Of a stretch of 64,000 bases of DNA, positions 49,962 to 58,422 are shown one piece after another. Within the stretch, counting starts at the first letter, position 1, and every line of letters starts with the position of its first letter. Both the position numbers and the translations under genes were made by a program. The notes beneath the pieces were generated by a model. It saw only the letters and a program-made list of their open reading frames with translations, ran no database searches and was not told where the DNA came from. Origin of the DNA: CAWEQO01 sp963811225 (lineage in GTDB: Bacteria; Chloroflexota; Anaerolineae; Anaerolineales; Anaerolineaceae); the NCBI GenBank assembly GCA_963811225.1, contig CAWEQO010000002.1:558001-622000 (forward strand). Reading direction: 5' to 3'.

Positions 49962-51449
49962 GTGGCTGTAGCCGTTCAATCATCGCTGAATTTAATGCAC
50001 CGACAGCTTGTCATCATCCTCGGCGTGCCGGTCGATGCCATCACCATGGAAGAGGCGCTCGACCGGATTTCAGCCTTCGTGGAAGTTGGGCGGCGGACCG
50101 GGCGGACCCATCAGGTGGCCACGGTGAATGCCGACTTTCTGGTCAACGCCACTAAAGACCCGGAGATCCGGCATATCTTGCAAGAAGCCGACCTGGCCAC
50201 CGCCGACGGCATGCCGATTGTGTTCGGCTCGAACGTGTTGGGCGTGGGCCTGGGAGACCGGGTGACCGGTTCCGACATGATCCCACTGCTGGCAAAGCGG
50301 GCGGCGCGCGAGGGCCATTCCATCTTCTTCCTGGGGGGCGAACCCGGGGTGGCGGCCCGGGCGGCTGAGATCCTGAAAGAACAGAACCCGGATTTGAAAG
50401 TGGCGGGGGTATGTTCGCCGCCCTTCCGTCCGGTGCTGGAGATGGACCCCTCGATCGAGACCATGGTGCGCGAGGCGAAGCCCGACATTTTGTTAGTGGC
50501 GTTTGGAAACCCCAAACAGGAAAAGTGGATCGCCATGCACCGCTACGATCTGCAGGTGCCGGTGATGATTGGTGTGGGCGCCACGTTGGACTTCATCGCC
50601 GGAAGCGCACGCCGTGCGCCGCGCTGGATGCAGAGGACCGGGTTGGAATGGATGCACCGCATGGTCCAGGACCCGAACCGCCTGGCGAAACGCTACGTGA
50701 CCGATTTCTTCGTGTTCGGGACGTTCTTGCTGCGCCAGCTGTGGCTGATGCGCCGCTTCGGGCCGCTGCCGGTGACGCTGCCGGTCGACGAAGATCTGGT
50801 GGTCAATGGGGTGGGGGTGTTGCGCACTCAGGGCGTGCTTTCGGTAGCCAATCTGGCGGCGTTCTCTCAGCATGCGACCCAGTTAATCGAGCGGGCCAAT
50901 CAACTGGTGATCGATTTCTCGCAGGTGGATTACATCGACAGCGCCGTGGTCGGTACGCTGGTGCACCTGACGAAAGAACTGCGGGCCAACGGCGGGGAGC
51001 TGTATCTGGTCGAAGTTCCGCAGAAAATCCAAAAGACGCTCGAGCTTTTACATCTCGACAAATATTTGAAAATCCAGGAGCGCCTGGAAGAAATCTTATA
51101 TAACGGTAGAAATGTCCGTACAACAAGGCAAGCGGCCTCGACCGACCTTCACTCGATGATCCTGATCGATGGAGAGCCATGGAAAGTGGTCCATGCGCCT
51201 TTTTGTATCGATGCGAGCAACGCTTCGCAGTTCCATGCAGAATGCCTGAAGGTGATCGAAGAGCCGCAGAATCTGCTTCTCGACTTCACCAACACCACCA
51301 TGATCGCAAGCGCCGGGCTGGCCGTCCTGGCGGATCTTCATCGAAAAGCCCAACCCATGCAGCGCCGCTTGCTGCTCAAAGGGGTTGGCAAAGACATTCT
51401 GCAAATCCTTCGCCTATCCAAGTTCGACCAGTTTCTGCAAATCGAATGA
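49962..51449 (+). CDS. WecG/TagA/CpsF glycosyltransferase fused to two STAS domains
   Basis: A 495-residue fusion. Residues 15-245 form a GT26 glycosyltransferase: ATVNADFLVNATKDPEI, the catalytic Asp in LATADGMPIVFGS, FFLGGEPGVAARA and GNPKQEKWI. Residues about 275-375 are a STAS domain (VIDFSQVDYIDSAVVGTLVH) and residues about 395-495 a second one (LLDFTNTTMIASAGLAVLAD). STAS domains bind and are phosphorylated by RsbW-like kinases at the Ser after Asp; STAS1 keeps IDS, STAS2 has IAS. Start is GTG 49962, weakly supported; ATG 49998 is an alternative. The enzyme adds the second sugar to the lipid carrier. Confidence 0.88.
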   Translation: MAVAVQSSLNLMHRQLVIILGVPVDAITMEEALDRISAFVEVGRRTGRTHQVATVNADFLVNATKDPEIRHILQEADLATADGMPIVFGSNVLGVGLGDRVTGSDMIPLLAKRAAREGHSIFFLGGEPGVAARAAEILKEQNPDLKVAGVCSPPFRPVLEMDPSIETMVREAKPDILLVAFGNPKQEKWIAMHRYDLQVPVMIGVGATLDFIAGSARRAPRWMQRTGLEWMHRMVQDPNRLAKRYVTDFFVFGTFLLRQLWLMRRFGPLPVTLPVDEDLVVNGVGVLRTQGVLSVANLAAFSQHATQLIERANQLVIDFSQVDYIDSAVVGTLVHLTKELRANGGELYLVEVPQKIQKTLELLHLDKYLKIQERLEEILYNGRNVRTTRQAASTDLHSMILIDGEPWKVVHAPFCIDASNASQFHAECLKVIEEPQNLLLDFTNTTMIASAGLAVLADLHRKAQPMQRRLLLKGVGKDILQILRLSKFDQFLQIE

Positions 51450-51489
51450 AGCCGGCGAATACGGTCTCCTTGTTTTTATTGGGGGGAAA

Positions 51490-53142
51490 TTGAAAACACT
51501 GCTCTATGCCACGGGGGAAACGCACAAACTTCGTCCGCTCAGCGAACAGGTCATTTCACCGATGCTGCCGGTGCTCAACCGACCGGTGATCGATTATGCC
51601 ACCGAGGTCCTGGCCCGCCAGGACGTACGGCAAATTGACATATCCTTGTTTGAAAAGCCGGGCGAGATCGAAGCTTACCTGGGCGATGGCAGTCATCGGG
51701 GCCTCAAGCTCACTTATCACCTGCAGCGCGAGGCCTGGGGTGACGTCGGAGCGGTGCGCTGGGCATTCCAGTCGACGGACGAGAGTGTCCTGTTGATCCC
51801 GGCGGACGTGTTGATCGACCTGGAGCTGGAGAACCTGCAAGCGTTCCATGAAGCGCACGCCCCCTGCCTGACGATCGTGGCGGCGCCTGCGCAGAAGGGC
51901 GCGGAGTATCCGGCTTACCGGCGGTTGAACAACGGCAGCGAGCTGGAGCTGCAAGGGGAGCGACCCGAGCGGCTGGTCAGCACTGGCGCATTCATGATCT
52001 CGCCGGAGCTGCTCGCCAACATCCCGCTGCGGACCAGGGTGGACCTGCTGCAAGACCTTGTCCCGCATCTGCTGTCGAAAGGTGTGCCGGTGTATACCTA
52101 CCGGTTCGACTGCTATTGGAACCCCCTGGACACGTTTTTGCAGTATTACCACGCCCAATTTGAGCTGTGCGCCTGCCGCCCAAGCAAAGATATGGACGGC
52201 AGCCAGCAGGGTTCCTGCCGGTTCATCACCCTGGAAGGAGCCAAAGTTTCAGAGGGCGTTTGGACCGGGCGCAACGTCACCATTCACCCAAGCGTGCAGG
52301 TGGCGCCCCGGCTGTATTTGAACGACAACTGTATGGTCGAGAAGGACGTGCAGATCGGCCCGGATGTGGTGATCGGCAAGGGGGTGGTGCTCGATCAGGG
52401 CGCTACCGTGCAGGATGCGCTGATTTTGGATCACACCTATGTAGGCCGGCTGCTCAACGTACAGTGCAAGATCGTCTACAAGAGCCTGGTGATCGATTTC
52501 ATCAGCGGCGACCACATCACCCTCAAAGACGAGTTGATGCTGGCGGCGACGACCAGCGAGCCGATCTACCTGGGGCTGCGCCAAATGGTCAGCTCACTCC
52601 TGGCGCTCGGGCTGGCGGCGGCGTTTTTCCCGTTTGGCTTGCTGATCGCCTTGCTGCTCTGGGTGTCCGGCACATCCGTGCTGATGAGCAAGGAAACAAG
52701 CCATTCCGATTTGCGCTGGTTTTCAACGGACGAAGAAAGGGGACTGCGCAAGTTCCCTCTCATCCAGTACCAGACGCGACGCAAGGACGGATCCGTTCCG
52801 CTGCTTGGCCGGCTGCTGGAAAAGACCCAGGTGTGCCGCATCCCCGAGCTGATCAACGTGATCAAAGGTGACCTGGCTTTTGTGGGGGTCAAGCCGCTCT
52901 CCCCGAAGGACGCCGAGCAGCTTACGGAAGAATGGCAAAAGGTCCGCTTCGGCGTTCCGGCCGGGGTTACCGGTCTCTGGTACTTGCAGACCAGCGAGGA
53001 TGCACTCTTCGACCAGGTTCTCATTGCAGATGCTTATTACACCGCCACTCGGAACATGATGGGCGATCTCAACATCCTTTGGCAAACGCCTGGAGCCTGG
53101 TGGAAGCAGGTCTCAAAGAAGGCGAGCGTCACAGAGCATTAA
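51490..53142 (+). CDS. Nucleotidyltransferase / left-handed helix / sugar-transferase-like fusion
   Basis: A 550-residue protein. Residues 1-235 resemble sugar-nucleotide transferases (LRPLSEQVISPMLPVLNRP, VLLIPADVLIDLEL, YWNPLDTFLQYY), but the usual GGxGTRL start is YATGETHKL. Residues 250-365 are hexapeptide repeats (VTIHPSVQVAP, VQIGPDVVIGKG). Residues 390-550 have a membrane helix and a phosphoglycosyl-transferase-like end: IPELINVIKGDLAFVGVKPL and PAGVTGLWYL, but CR replaces the catalytic DE dyad. Both enzyme sites may be inactive. TTG 51490 is chosen because GGGGGGAAA lies just upstream and conservation starts there. Confidence 0.75.
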   Translation: MKTLLYATGETHKLRPLSEQVISPMLPVLNRPVIDYATEVLARQDVRQIDISLFEKPGEIEAYLGDGSHRGLKLTYHLQREAWGDVGAVRWAFQSTDESVLLIPADVLIDLELENLQAFHEAHAPCLTIVAAPAQKGAEYPAYRRLNNGSELELQGERPERLVSTGAFMISPELLANIPLRTRVDLLQDLVPHLLSKGVPVYTYRFDCYWNPLDTFLQYYHAQFELCACRPSKDMDGSQQGSCRFITLEGAKVSEGVWTGRNVTIHPSVQVAPRLYLNDNCMVEKDVQIGPDVVIGKGVVLDQGATVQDALILDHTYVGRLLNVQCKIVYKSLVIDFISGDHITLKDELMLAATTSEPIYLGLRQMVSSLLALGLAAAFFPFGLLIALLLWVSGTSVLMSKETSHSDLRWFSTDEERGLRKFPLIQYQTRRKDGSVPLLGRLLEKTQVCRIPELINVIKGDLAFVGVKPLSPKDAEQLTEEWQKVRFGVPAGVTGLWYLQTSEDALFDQVLIADAYYTATRNMMGDLNILWQTPGAWWKQVSKKASVTEH

Positions 53143-53151
53143 GGTAAAACC

Positions 53152-53502
53152 ATGGATATCCAAACAATCAACGTAGACAACAACATTAAAGTATTGCAAA
53201 TCACCGGCAGCTTCGACGTGTACACGGCCGGACCGGTACGCGCATGGATCGATCAGGCGCTGAACGGTGATCTGTACCCGAACATCATTGTGGACTTGAA
53301 CGGGGTGCATTTTATCGATTCGACCGCACTTGCGATCCTTGTCCAGGGGATGCGACGCTCGCGCGAGCGCCGTGGCGACGTTCGCCTGTGTGGGCTGCAG
53401 CAGCCGGTACGCATGGTGCTGGAGCTGACCCGGCTGGACAAGGTGTTCGAGATTTATTCTAACCGAAGCGAGGCCGCCACCGGTTTTGCCAGTATCTCTT
53501 AA
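53152..53502 (+). CDS. STAS-domain anti-sigma-factor antagonist
   Basis: A 116-residue protein of the SpoIIAA/RsbV type. The core is LQITGSFDVYTAGPVRAWID and IVDLNGVHFIDSTALAILVQG, with the phosphorylated Ser in IDST. Unphosphorylated protein would bind the partner kinase, freeing its target. It lies nine bases after the fusion gene and directly before the PP2C phosphatase gene, so it is a natural substrate of both neighbours. It shares the fold, but little sequence, with the STAS domains in the WecG-like protein. Confidence 0.9.
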   Translation: MDIQTINVDNNIKVLQITGSFDVYTAGPVRAWIDQALNGDLYPNIIVDLNGVHFIDSTALAILVQGMRRSRERRGDVRLCGLQQPVRMVLELTRLDKVFEIYSNRSEAATGFASIS

Positions 53503-53517
53503 GGCGTTTATCAAAGC

Positions 53518-55029
53518 ATGGAAGAGCTGCTCAACACGACATACCAACAAGTGAATACCATCGCGGAGGCGTGGCTCGATTCGGGGGTCAGCTCGTTTTC
53601 GATTTGGAGAGGCGGCCAGGTTTACCGGACGTGGGGGGCTGAACCCCGTGAACACGAAGAGACGCTGCGCGTTCCGATGGCACGCAATGATTATCTCTTC
53701 AGTGAGCTGCGGATCAGCGGTAAAAACGTACGCCCGGCGCAAGATCGCCTGAAGGCCGACGCCAAGGTGATTTTCAGCTTGCTGCAGATGGAAAACAACC
53801 AGAAGCAGATTTTGGAAGAGCTGGTGGACACGCGCGACCAGTTGGCAATTTTATCGTCGATTTCGAACGTGACCCAGATGGTGTTCGATGTGGAAGATCT
53901 GATGCAGATACTGGCGGCGGAAGCGATTAAGCTGGTGAAAGCGGAGGAAGTGTTCTTCCTGCTGCAGCCGGAAGACAAAGAGCCGCTGAGTGTGTTTTAT
54001 CCAACGCAGTCGCTGCACCTGGGCCCGCTGATGAAGCTGGCGCGGGAGACGTACACGCGGGATCAGGCGTATACCGTGACGACTTATTCCAACGGAGCAA
54101 GCGATCCCCGTTCGAGGAATATGCTGCTAATCCCGATGAAGGTGTACAACGCTTCAATGGCGATGATGGGGCTGGTTGCGCGCGAGGGCAAGGAGATCCG
54201 CTCGTACGAGATCAAGCTGTCTCGGGCCATTGCGGATTATGCCGGAGCGCAGATCGAGAAGATCAACCTGATGCGCTCGAATATCGAGATGGCGCGGATC
54301 GACACGGAAGTCAAATTGGCCCAGAAGATCCAGCAGAGCTTGCTGCTCAAATACATGCCCGAGGTGCCGGGGTTGCAGATTAGCTCGACCTTCCAGCCGG
54401 CCTCGCGAGTCAGCGGCGACTATTACGACATGATCTATAAGCCGGGCCAGTCGCTGGACTTCATCATCGGCGATATTTCCGGCAAGGGCATGCCGGCTGC
54501 CCTGCTGATGGCGATGACCTTGAAGGTCATCCATTCCGTGGTCGTCATGCCGACCGATCCGCTGCCGGACGAGATCATCACCCGCTCGAATGATATCCTG
54601 TACTCCGATTACTACGACTCGGTCATGTTCTCGACGCTGTTCGTCGGTCATTATGACCTGCGGACACGTGAGGTGCTTTACTCGAACGCAGGCCACTCGC
54701 CGGTTATTTATTACCCGGCCGGTGGCAAGGCCGACATGCTGCGGGCAGATACCGTGCCGCTGGGGTTGTTCCCGGATGGCAAATGCCCCATGCGGAAACT
54801 GAAACTCTCTCCTGGCGACGTTCTCGTCCTGGCAACCGACGGGATCAACGAGACGTCGAACAAGTCCAGCCGCCTGTTTGGCTTTACCCAGCTGATGGGA
54901 TTGGTGGAGCGGTTGGCGGATCGGTCGGCGTATGAGATCAACGCCGGGATCCTCGAGGCGGTGCAGGCGTTCGGCGCCGGGAAGAGCCAGGAAGACGACC
55001 GGGCAATGGTGATTATTAAAGCCGTATAG
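53518..55029 (+). CDS. GAF-domain PP2C (SpoIIE/RsbU-type) phosphatase
   Basis: A 503-residue signalling phosphatase. The N-terminal part (1-110) is of unknown type; residues about 120-260 form a GAF-like sensor (AILSSISNVTQMVFDVEDLMQ to LVAREGKEIRS), joined by a helical linker to the PP2C domain (about 285-503). Metal-binding Asp residues are present in RVSGDYYDM, IGDISGKGMPAAL, LATDGINE and SQEDDRAMVI, so it should be active. It would dephosphorylate STAS proteins such as the one encoded just upstream. A terminator follows within the operon. Confidence 0.9.
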   Translation: MEELLNTTYQQVNTIAEAWLDSGVSSFSIWRGGQVYRTWGAEPREHEETLRVPMARNDYLFSELRISGKNVRPAQDRLKADAKVIFSLLQMENNQKQILEELVDTRDQLAILSSISNVTQMVFDVEDLMQILAAEAIKLVKAEEVFFLLQPEDKEPLSVFYPTQSLHLGPLMKLARETYTRDQAYTVTTYSNGASDPRSRNMLLIPMKVYNASMAMMGLVAREGKEIRSYEIKLSRAIADYAGAQIEKINLMRSNIEMARIDTEVKLAQKIQQSLLLKYMPEVPGLQISSTFQPASRVSGDYYDMIYKPGQSLDFIIGDISGKGMPAALLMAMTLKVIHSVVVMPTDPLPDEIITRSNDILYSDYYDSVMFSTLFVGHYDLRTREVLYSNAGHSPVIYYPAGGKADMLRADTVPLGLFPDGKCPMRKLKLSPGDVLVLATDGINETSNKSSRLFGFTQLMGLVERLADRSAYEINAGILEAVQAFGAGKSQEDDRAMVIIKAV

Positions 55030-55045
55030 GGGGCGGCTGGAAAAG

Positions 55046-55105
55046 AGCTGTTGTGGGAGTGCCCCGAGCGCGCCACCCCTGGGGCACGCGCAGCAGTTCT
55101 TTTTT
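55046..55105 (+). terminator. Intrinsic terminator inside the partner-switch cluster
   Basis: The core stem GTGCCCC (55059-55065) with GGGGCAC (55081-55087) is extended by an imperfect outer stem (about 55046-55056 with 55089-55099) and followed by TCTTTTTT ending at 55105. Downstream genes therefore depend on read-through or a separate promoter. Confidence 0.7.
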
Positions 55106-55183
55106 GCGTAAACTGCTTTGGCAGCGATTTCTACCGGTGACAACCTTATCCCCTTTGGTGATCGGATTGATGCGAATTTTCCA

Positions 55184-55615
55184 ATGAATCAAAACCACCG
55201 CCCATCCGAAACGATTAAACTGGAAATTCCGGCTGACGTGAAGTACCTGGAAACCGTTACAACGCTGGTGGAAACGGCTCTTAATAAGACGCATAAGAAT
55301 GCCAAAGATCCGCAAGTGTTGTTTGCGGTGAAGCTGGCGGTGCATGAGATCTGCGTCAATATTATCGAGCACGCCTACCACGGCAGCTCAGGGACCATCC
55401 AAATCCTTGTGCAGGTTGTCCAGTCGCCGCCCAAGATTGTGGTAGAGCTGTGCGACCAGGGGGATGCGGCAGACCCGGCAAATTTTGTCGATCCGAATTT
55501 AGAAGAACCGCAGGTGAAAGGCTACGGCCTGTACCTCGTCAATAACCTCGTAGACCACGTCGATTACACGCGAAATGGGGGAACCAACCAATGGACTCTC
55601 GTCAAAATCATGTAA
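55184..55615 (+). CDS. RsbW-like anti-sigma-factor serine kinase
   Basis: A 143-residue GHKL-fold kinase. The N box is VKLAVHEICVNIIEHAYHG with the catalytic Glu and the metal-binding Asn; the G1 box is ELCDQGDAAD and the G2 box is GYGLYLVNNLVDHVDY. It would phosphorylate STAS proteins with ATP and hold them inactive. The start is uncertain: ATG 55184 is the first ATG, but no clear ribosome site is seen, and a TTG at 55118 would add 22 residues. The 3' end overlaps the receiver gene by 25 bases. Confidence 0.85.
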   Translation: MNQNHRPSETIKLEIPADVKYLETVTTLVETALNKTHKNAKDPQVLFAVKLAVHEICVNIIEHAYHGSSGTIQILVQVVQSPPKIVVELCDQGDAADPANFVDPNLEEPQVKGYGLYLVNNLVDHVDYTRNGGTNQWTLVKIM

Positions 55616-56004
55616 GTGGAAATTCAGCAACCATCCTGGTGGTAGAAGACAGCAGCATGAACCAGATGCTGATCGAGATCATGCTGCGGCGGCTGAACTA
55701 CAATGTGATCATCGCTTCCAGTGGTGAAGAAGCGCTCGATCTGCTCCAAAAGTGCGCGGTCGATCTGGTGCTTTCCGACATTATGATGCCGGAAATGAAC
55801 GGGATCGAGCTGCTGGAGTGCATCCGGGCGAGCCGTGATTTCAGCCGCCTTCCGGTGGTCCTCATGACGGCCGGCGGCCGAGCTTCGCTTTCGACTGAAG
55901 CGATGAAGGAAGGGGCGGATGACTTCTTGAGCCACCCCTTCAGCTCGCTGGACTTACAGCAAACACTGTCCCGCTTCATCCACTGCCAGGCGGTGTCGTC
56001 TTGA
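55591..56004 (+). CDS. Single-domain response regulator (receiver)
   Basis: A 137-residue CheY-like protein with the acidic pocket (ILVVEDSSMNQ), phospho-acceptor Asp in LVLSDIMMPEMNG and the Thr switch residue in VLMTAGG. The conserved Lys that normally precedes Pro near the end is His here (FLSHPFSSLDL), which may alter phosphorylation or make signalling phosphate-independent. No output domain or neighbouring histidine kinase is present. ATG 55591 lies within the RsbW-like gene, so translation is probably coupled. Confidence 0.87.
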   Translation: MDSRQNHVSGNSATILVVEDSSMNQMLIEIMLRRLNYNVIIASSGEEALDLLQKCAVDLVLSDIMMPEMNGIELLECIRASRDFSRLPVVLMTAGGRASLSTEAMKEGADDFLSHPFSSLDLQQTLSRFIHCQAVSS

Positions 56005-56104
56005 GATCTGATCCCCAACCCGCACGGACAAACCCTGTGGCTGCCCTAACCCTGGGGAAGAGCCTGCTTCGTTATCATACTCAACCTTTTTTGGAGGAAA
56101 CAAA

Positions 56105-57136
56105 ATGCGTGTCCTAGTAACAGGAAACCGTGGCTATATTGGACCGATCCTGGTCAACATGCTGCAGAAGAAAGGCTATGAAGTCGTCGGCATCGATGCG
56201 GATTGGTTTTCGGAGTGCGCTTTCTCGGAAGATATGCCGGCCATCCCGGAGATCCAGAAAGACATGCGCGACGTCACCCGCGAAGACCTGGAGGGGATCG
56301 ATGCCGTTATGCACCTGGCAGCCATTTCCAATGACCCGATTGGCAACCTCAACCCCGATCTGACCTATGCGATCAACCATCGGGCATCGGTGCGGTTGGC
56401 CGAGCTGGCCCGTGAGGCAGGGGTGAAGCGCTTCCTGTTCTCGTCCTCGTGCTCCTTGTATGGCGCGGCCGGCGAAAAGATGCTGACCGAAGAAGCCGAG
56501 TTCAACCCGGTGACGCCCTACGCGCACTCGAAGGTGCTGGTGGAGCAGGACGTGTCCAAGCTGGCGACGGACGATTTCAGCCCGGTGTTCCTGCGCAATT
56601 CGACCGCCTACGGCCTGTCGCCGCGGCTGCGCTTCGACCTGGTGATCAATAATCTGGTGGCGCACGCCATGACGACCGGGCTGGTGTACATGCTCAGCGA
56701 TGGAACACCCTGGCGGCCGGTGGTGCATATCGAAGATATCTCGCGGGCGTTCGTGGCGGCGCTGGAAGCGCCCCAAGAGGCGATCCACAACCAGGCCTTT
56801 AACGTGGGCGCCAACGAGGAGAACTACCAGGTGCGTGACCTGGCCGATATCGTGGCAGAGGTGGTGCCTGACTGCCGGATCGAATATGCCCCCGACGCCA
56901 GCCCAGACAAGCGCACGTATCGGGTGGATTTTAGCAAGATCAAGGAATGCCTGCCGACCTTCCAGCCGCAGTGGACTGCGCGCAAGGGCGCCGAAGAGCT
57001 GTATCCGGCGTACGTGGAGTACGGCCTCAAGAAAGACGATTTCGATGGGCCGCACTTCCGCCGCATCGATCACATCAAGCATCTGATCAGCTCGGGCCGC
57101 CTGGGAGGCAATCTGCGCTGGAGCCAGTCGAACTAA
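56105..57136 (+). CDS. NAD-dependent epimerase/dehydratase (extended SDR)
   Basis: A 343-residue sugar-nucleotide-modifying enzyme. The NAD loop is VLVTGNRGYIGPILVN, followed by the VMHLAAISNDP segment, the catalytic Ser/Thr region FSSSCSLYG and the YxxxK pair in PYAHSKVLVE. This is the branch found with C-methyltransferase genes, where the enzyme may act as a 4-ketoreductase or epimerase on NDP-hexoses; the specific reaction is inference. TTGGAGGAAAC precedes the ATG. It starts the sugar-nucleotide half of the locus after a 100-base gap. Confidence 0.88.
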   Translation: MRVLVTGNRGYIGPILVNMLQKKGYEVVGIDADWFSECAFSEDMPAIPEIQKDMRDVTREDLEGIDAVMHLAAISNDPIGNLNPDLTYAINHRASVRLAELAREAGVKRFLFSSSCSLYGAAGEKMLTEEAEFNPVTPYAHSKVLVEQDVSKLATDDFSPVFLRNSTAYGLSPRLRFDLVINNLVAHAMTTGLVYMLSDGTPWRPVVHIEDISRAFVAALEAPQEAIHNQAFNVGANEENYQVRDLADIVAEVVPDCRIEYAPDASPDKRTYRVDFSKIKECLPTFQPQWTARKGAEELYPAYVEYGLKKDDFDGPHFRRIDHIKHLISSGRLGGNLRWSQSN

Positions 57137-57168
57137 CCACCCCCGCCGACGAAGGAAGGTTTTGTACC

Positions 57169-58422
57169 ATGAGCGATCAAAGCAATGCCAATCAAGCCTG
57201 CTGCCGGTTTTGCGGCGCACCGTTGAACCACACCCTGGTCGATTTGGGAATGTCGCCGCTGTGCGAGAGCTACGTCCCCGCCGACAAGGTCAATGCCATG
57301 GAGCCGTTCTACCCGCTGCACGTTTACGTGTGCGAGAAATGCTATCTGGTGCAGCTGGAGGAGTATGTCAGCCGCGAGGACATCTTCACCGAATACGCCT
57401 ATTTCTCCTCGTACGCCACTTCGTGGTTGGAGCACATGGAACGCTATACACAGCAGATGATCGAGCGCTGGGGCCTGGGTAAGGACAGTTTGGTGATCGA
57501 AGTGGCCAGCAACGATGGCTACCTGCTGCAGTATTTCGTCCAGGCGGGCGTGCCGTGCCTGGGGATCGAACCGGCGGCCAACGTAGCCAGGGTGGCCGAA
57601 GAGAAGGGCGTGCCCACCCTGGTGGAGTTCTTCGGGGTTCCGCTGGCAAAGCGGCTGGCGGCCGAGGGCAAGCAGGCCGACCTGATCGCAGGGGCCAACG
57701 TGCTGGCGCAGGTGCCCGATCTGAACGACTTCGTCGAAGGGCTTAAGCTGGCGCTCAAGCCGGGCGGCGTCATCACCATCGAGTTCCCGCACTTGATGCG
57801 CTTGATGGCCGAGAACCAGTTCGACACCATCTACCACGAGCATTTCTCGTACTTCAGCTTCATCAGCGCCGAAAAGATCTTTACGGCGCACGGACTGACG
57901 CTGTTCGACGTGGAAGAGCTGCCCACCCACGGCGGATCGCTGCGCATTTACGCGTGCCATACCGGGGATGAAACGAAGCCGCCGACCGGGCGGGCGATCG
58001 AGCTGCACAAGCGCGAGGTCGAGGCGGGTTTCCAGGAGATGAGCACCTACGCCAACTTCGGCGAGCAGGTCAAGGAGACCAAGCGCAAGCTGTTGAGCTT
58101 CTTGATCGAGAAGCGCCGCGAAGGGAAGACGATCGCCGGCTACGGAGCGCCGGGCAAGGGCAACACCTTACTGAATTACTGCGGCATCCGCACCGACTTC
58201 CTGGACTTCACTGTGGACCGCAACCCCTATAAGCAGGGCAAATTCCTGCCGGGCACCCACATCCCGATCTACCATCCCGACAAGATCGCCGAGGCCAAGC
58301 CGGATTATGTTTTCATCCTGCCCTGGAACTTCAAGGATGAGATTATGAACCAGATGGCTTTCATCCGTGAGTGGGGCGGGAAGTTTGTGGTGCCCATCCC
58401 TGAGGTGACGGTGTACGAATGA
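57169..58422 (+). CDS. NDP-hexose C-methyltransferase
   Basis: A 417-residue enzyme of the TylC3/NovU type that puts a methyl group from SAM onto a carbon of a keto-sugar nucleotide. It begins with a zinc-binding domain (CCRFCGAPL and VCEKCYLVQLEEYV), followed by the SAM domain (VIEVASNDGYLLQYF; ANVLAQVPDLNDFVEG), the catalytic region YHEHFSYFSF and a C-terminal domain (IAGYGAPGKGNTLLNY). All are conserved. It starts 32 bases after the SDR gene with GAAGGAAGG upstream. The product sugar would be branched. Confidence 0.9.
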   Translation: MSDQSNANQACCRFCGAPLNHTLVDLGMSPLCESYVPADKVNAMEPFYPLHVYVCEKCYLVQLEEYVSREDIFTEYAYFSSYATSWLEHMERYTQQMIERWGLGKDSLVIEVASNDGYLLQYFVQAGVPCLGIEPAANVARVAEEKGVPTLVEFFGVPLAKRLAAEGKQADLIAGANVLAQVPDLNDFVEGLKLALKPGGVITIEFPHLMRLMAENQFDTIYHEHFSYFSFISAEKIFTAHGLTLFDVEELPTHGGSLRIYACHTGDETKPPTGRAIELHKREVEAGFQEMSTYANFGEQVKETKRKLLSFLIEKRREGKTIAGYGAPGKGNTLLNYCGIRTDFLDFTVDRNPYKQGKFLPGTHIPIYHPDKIAEAKPDYVFILPWNFKDEIMNQMAFIREWGGKFVVPIPEVTVYE

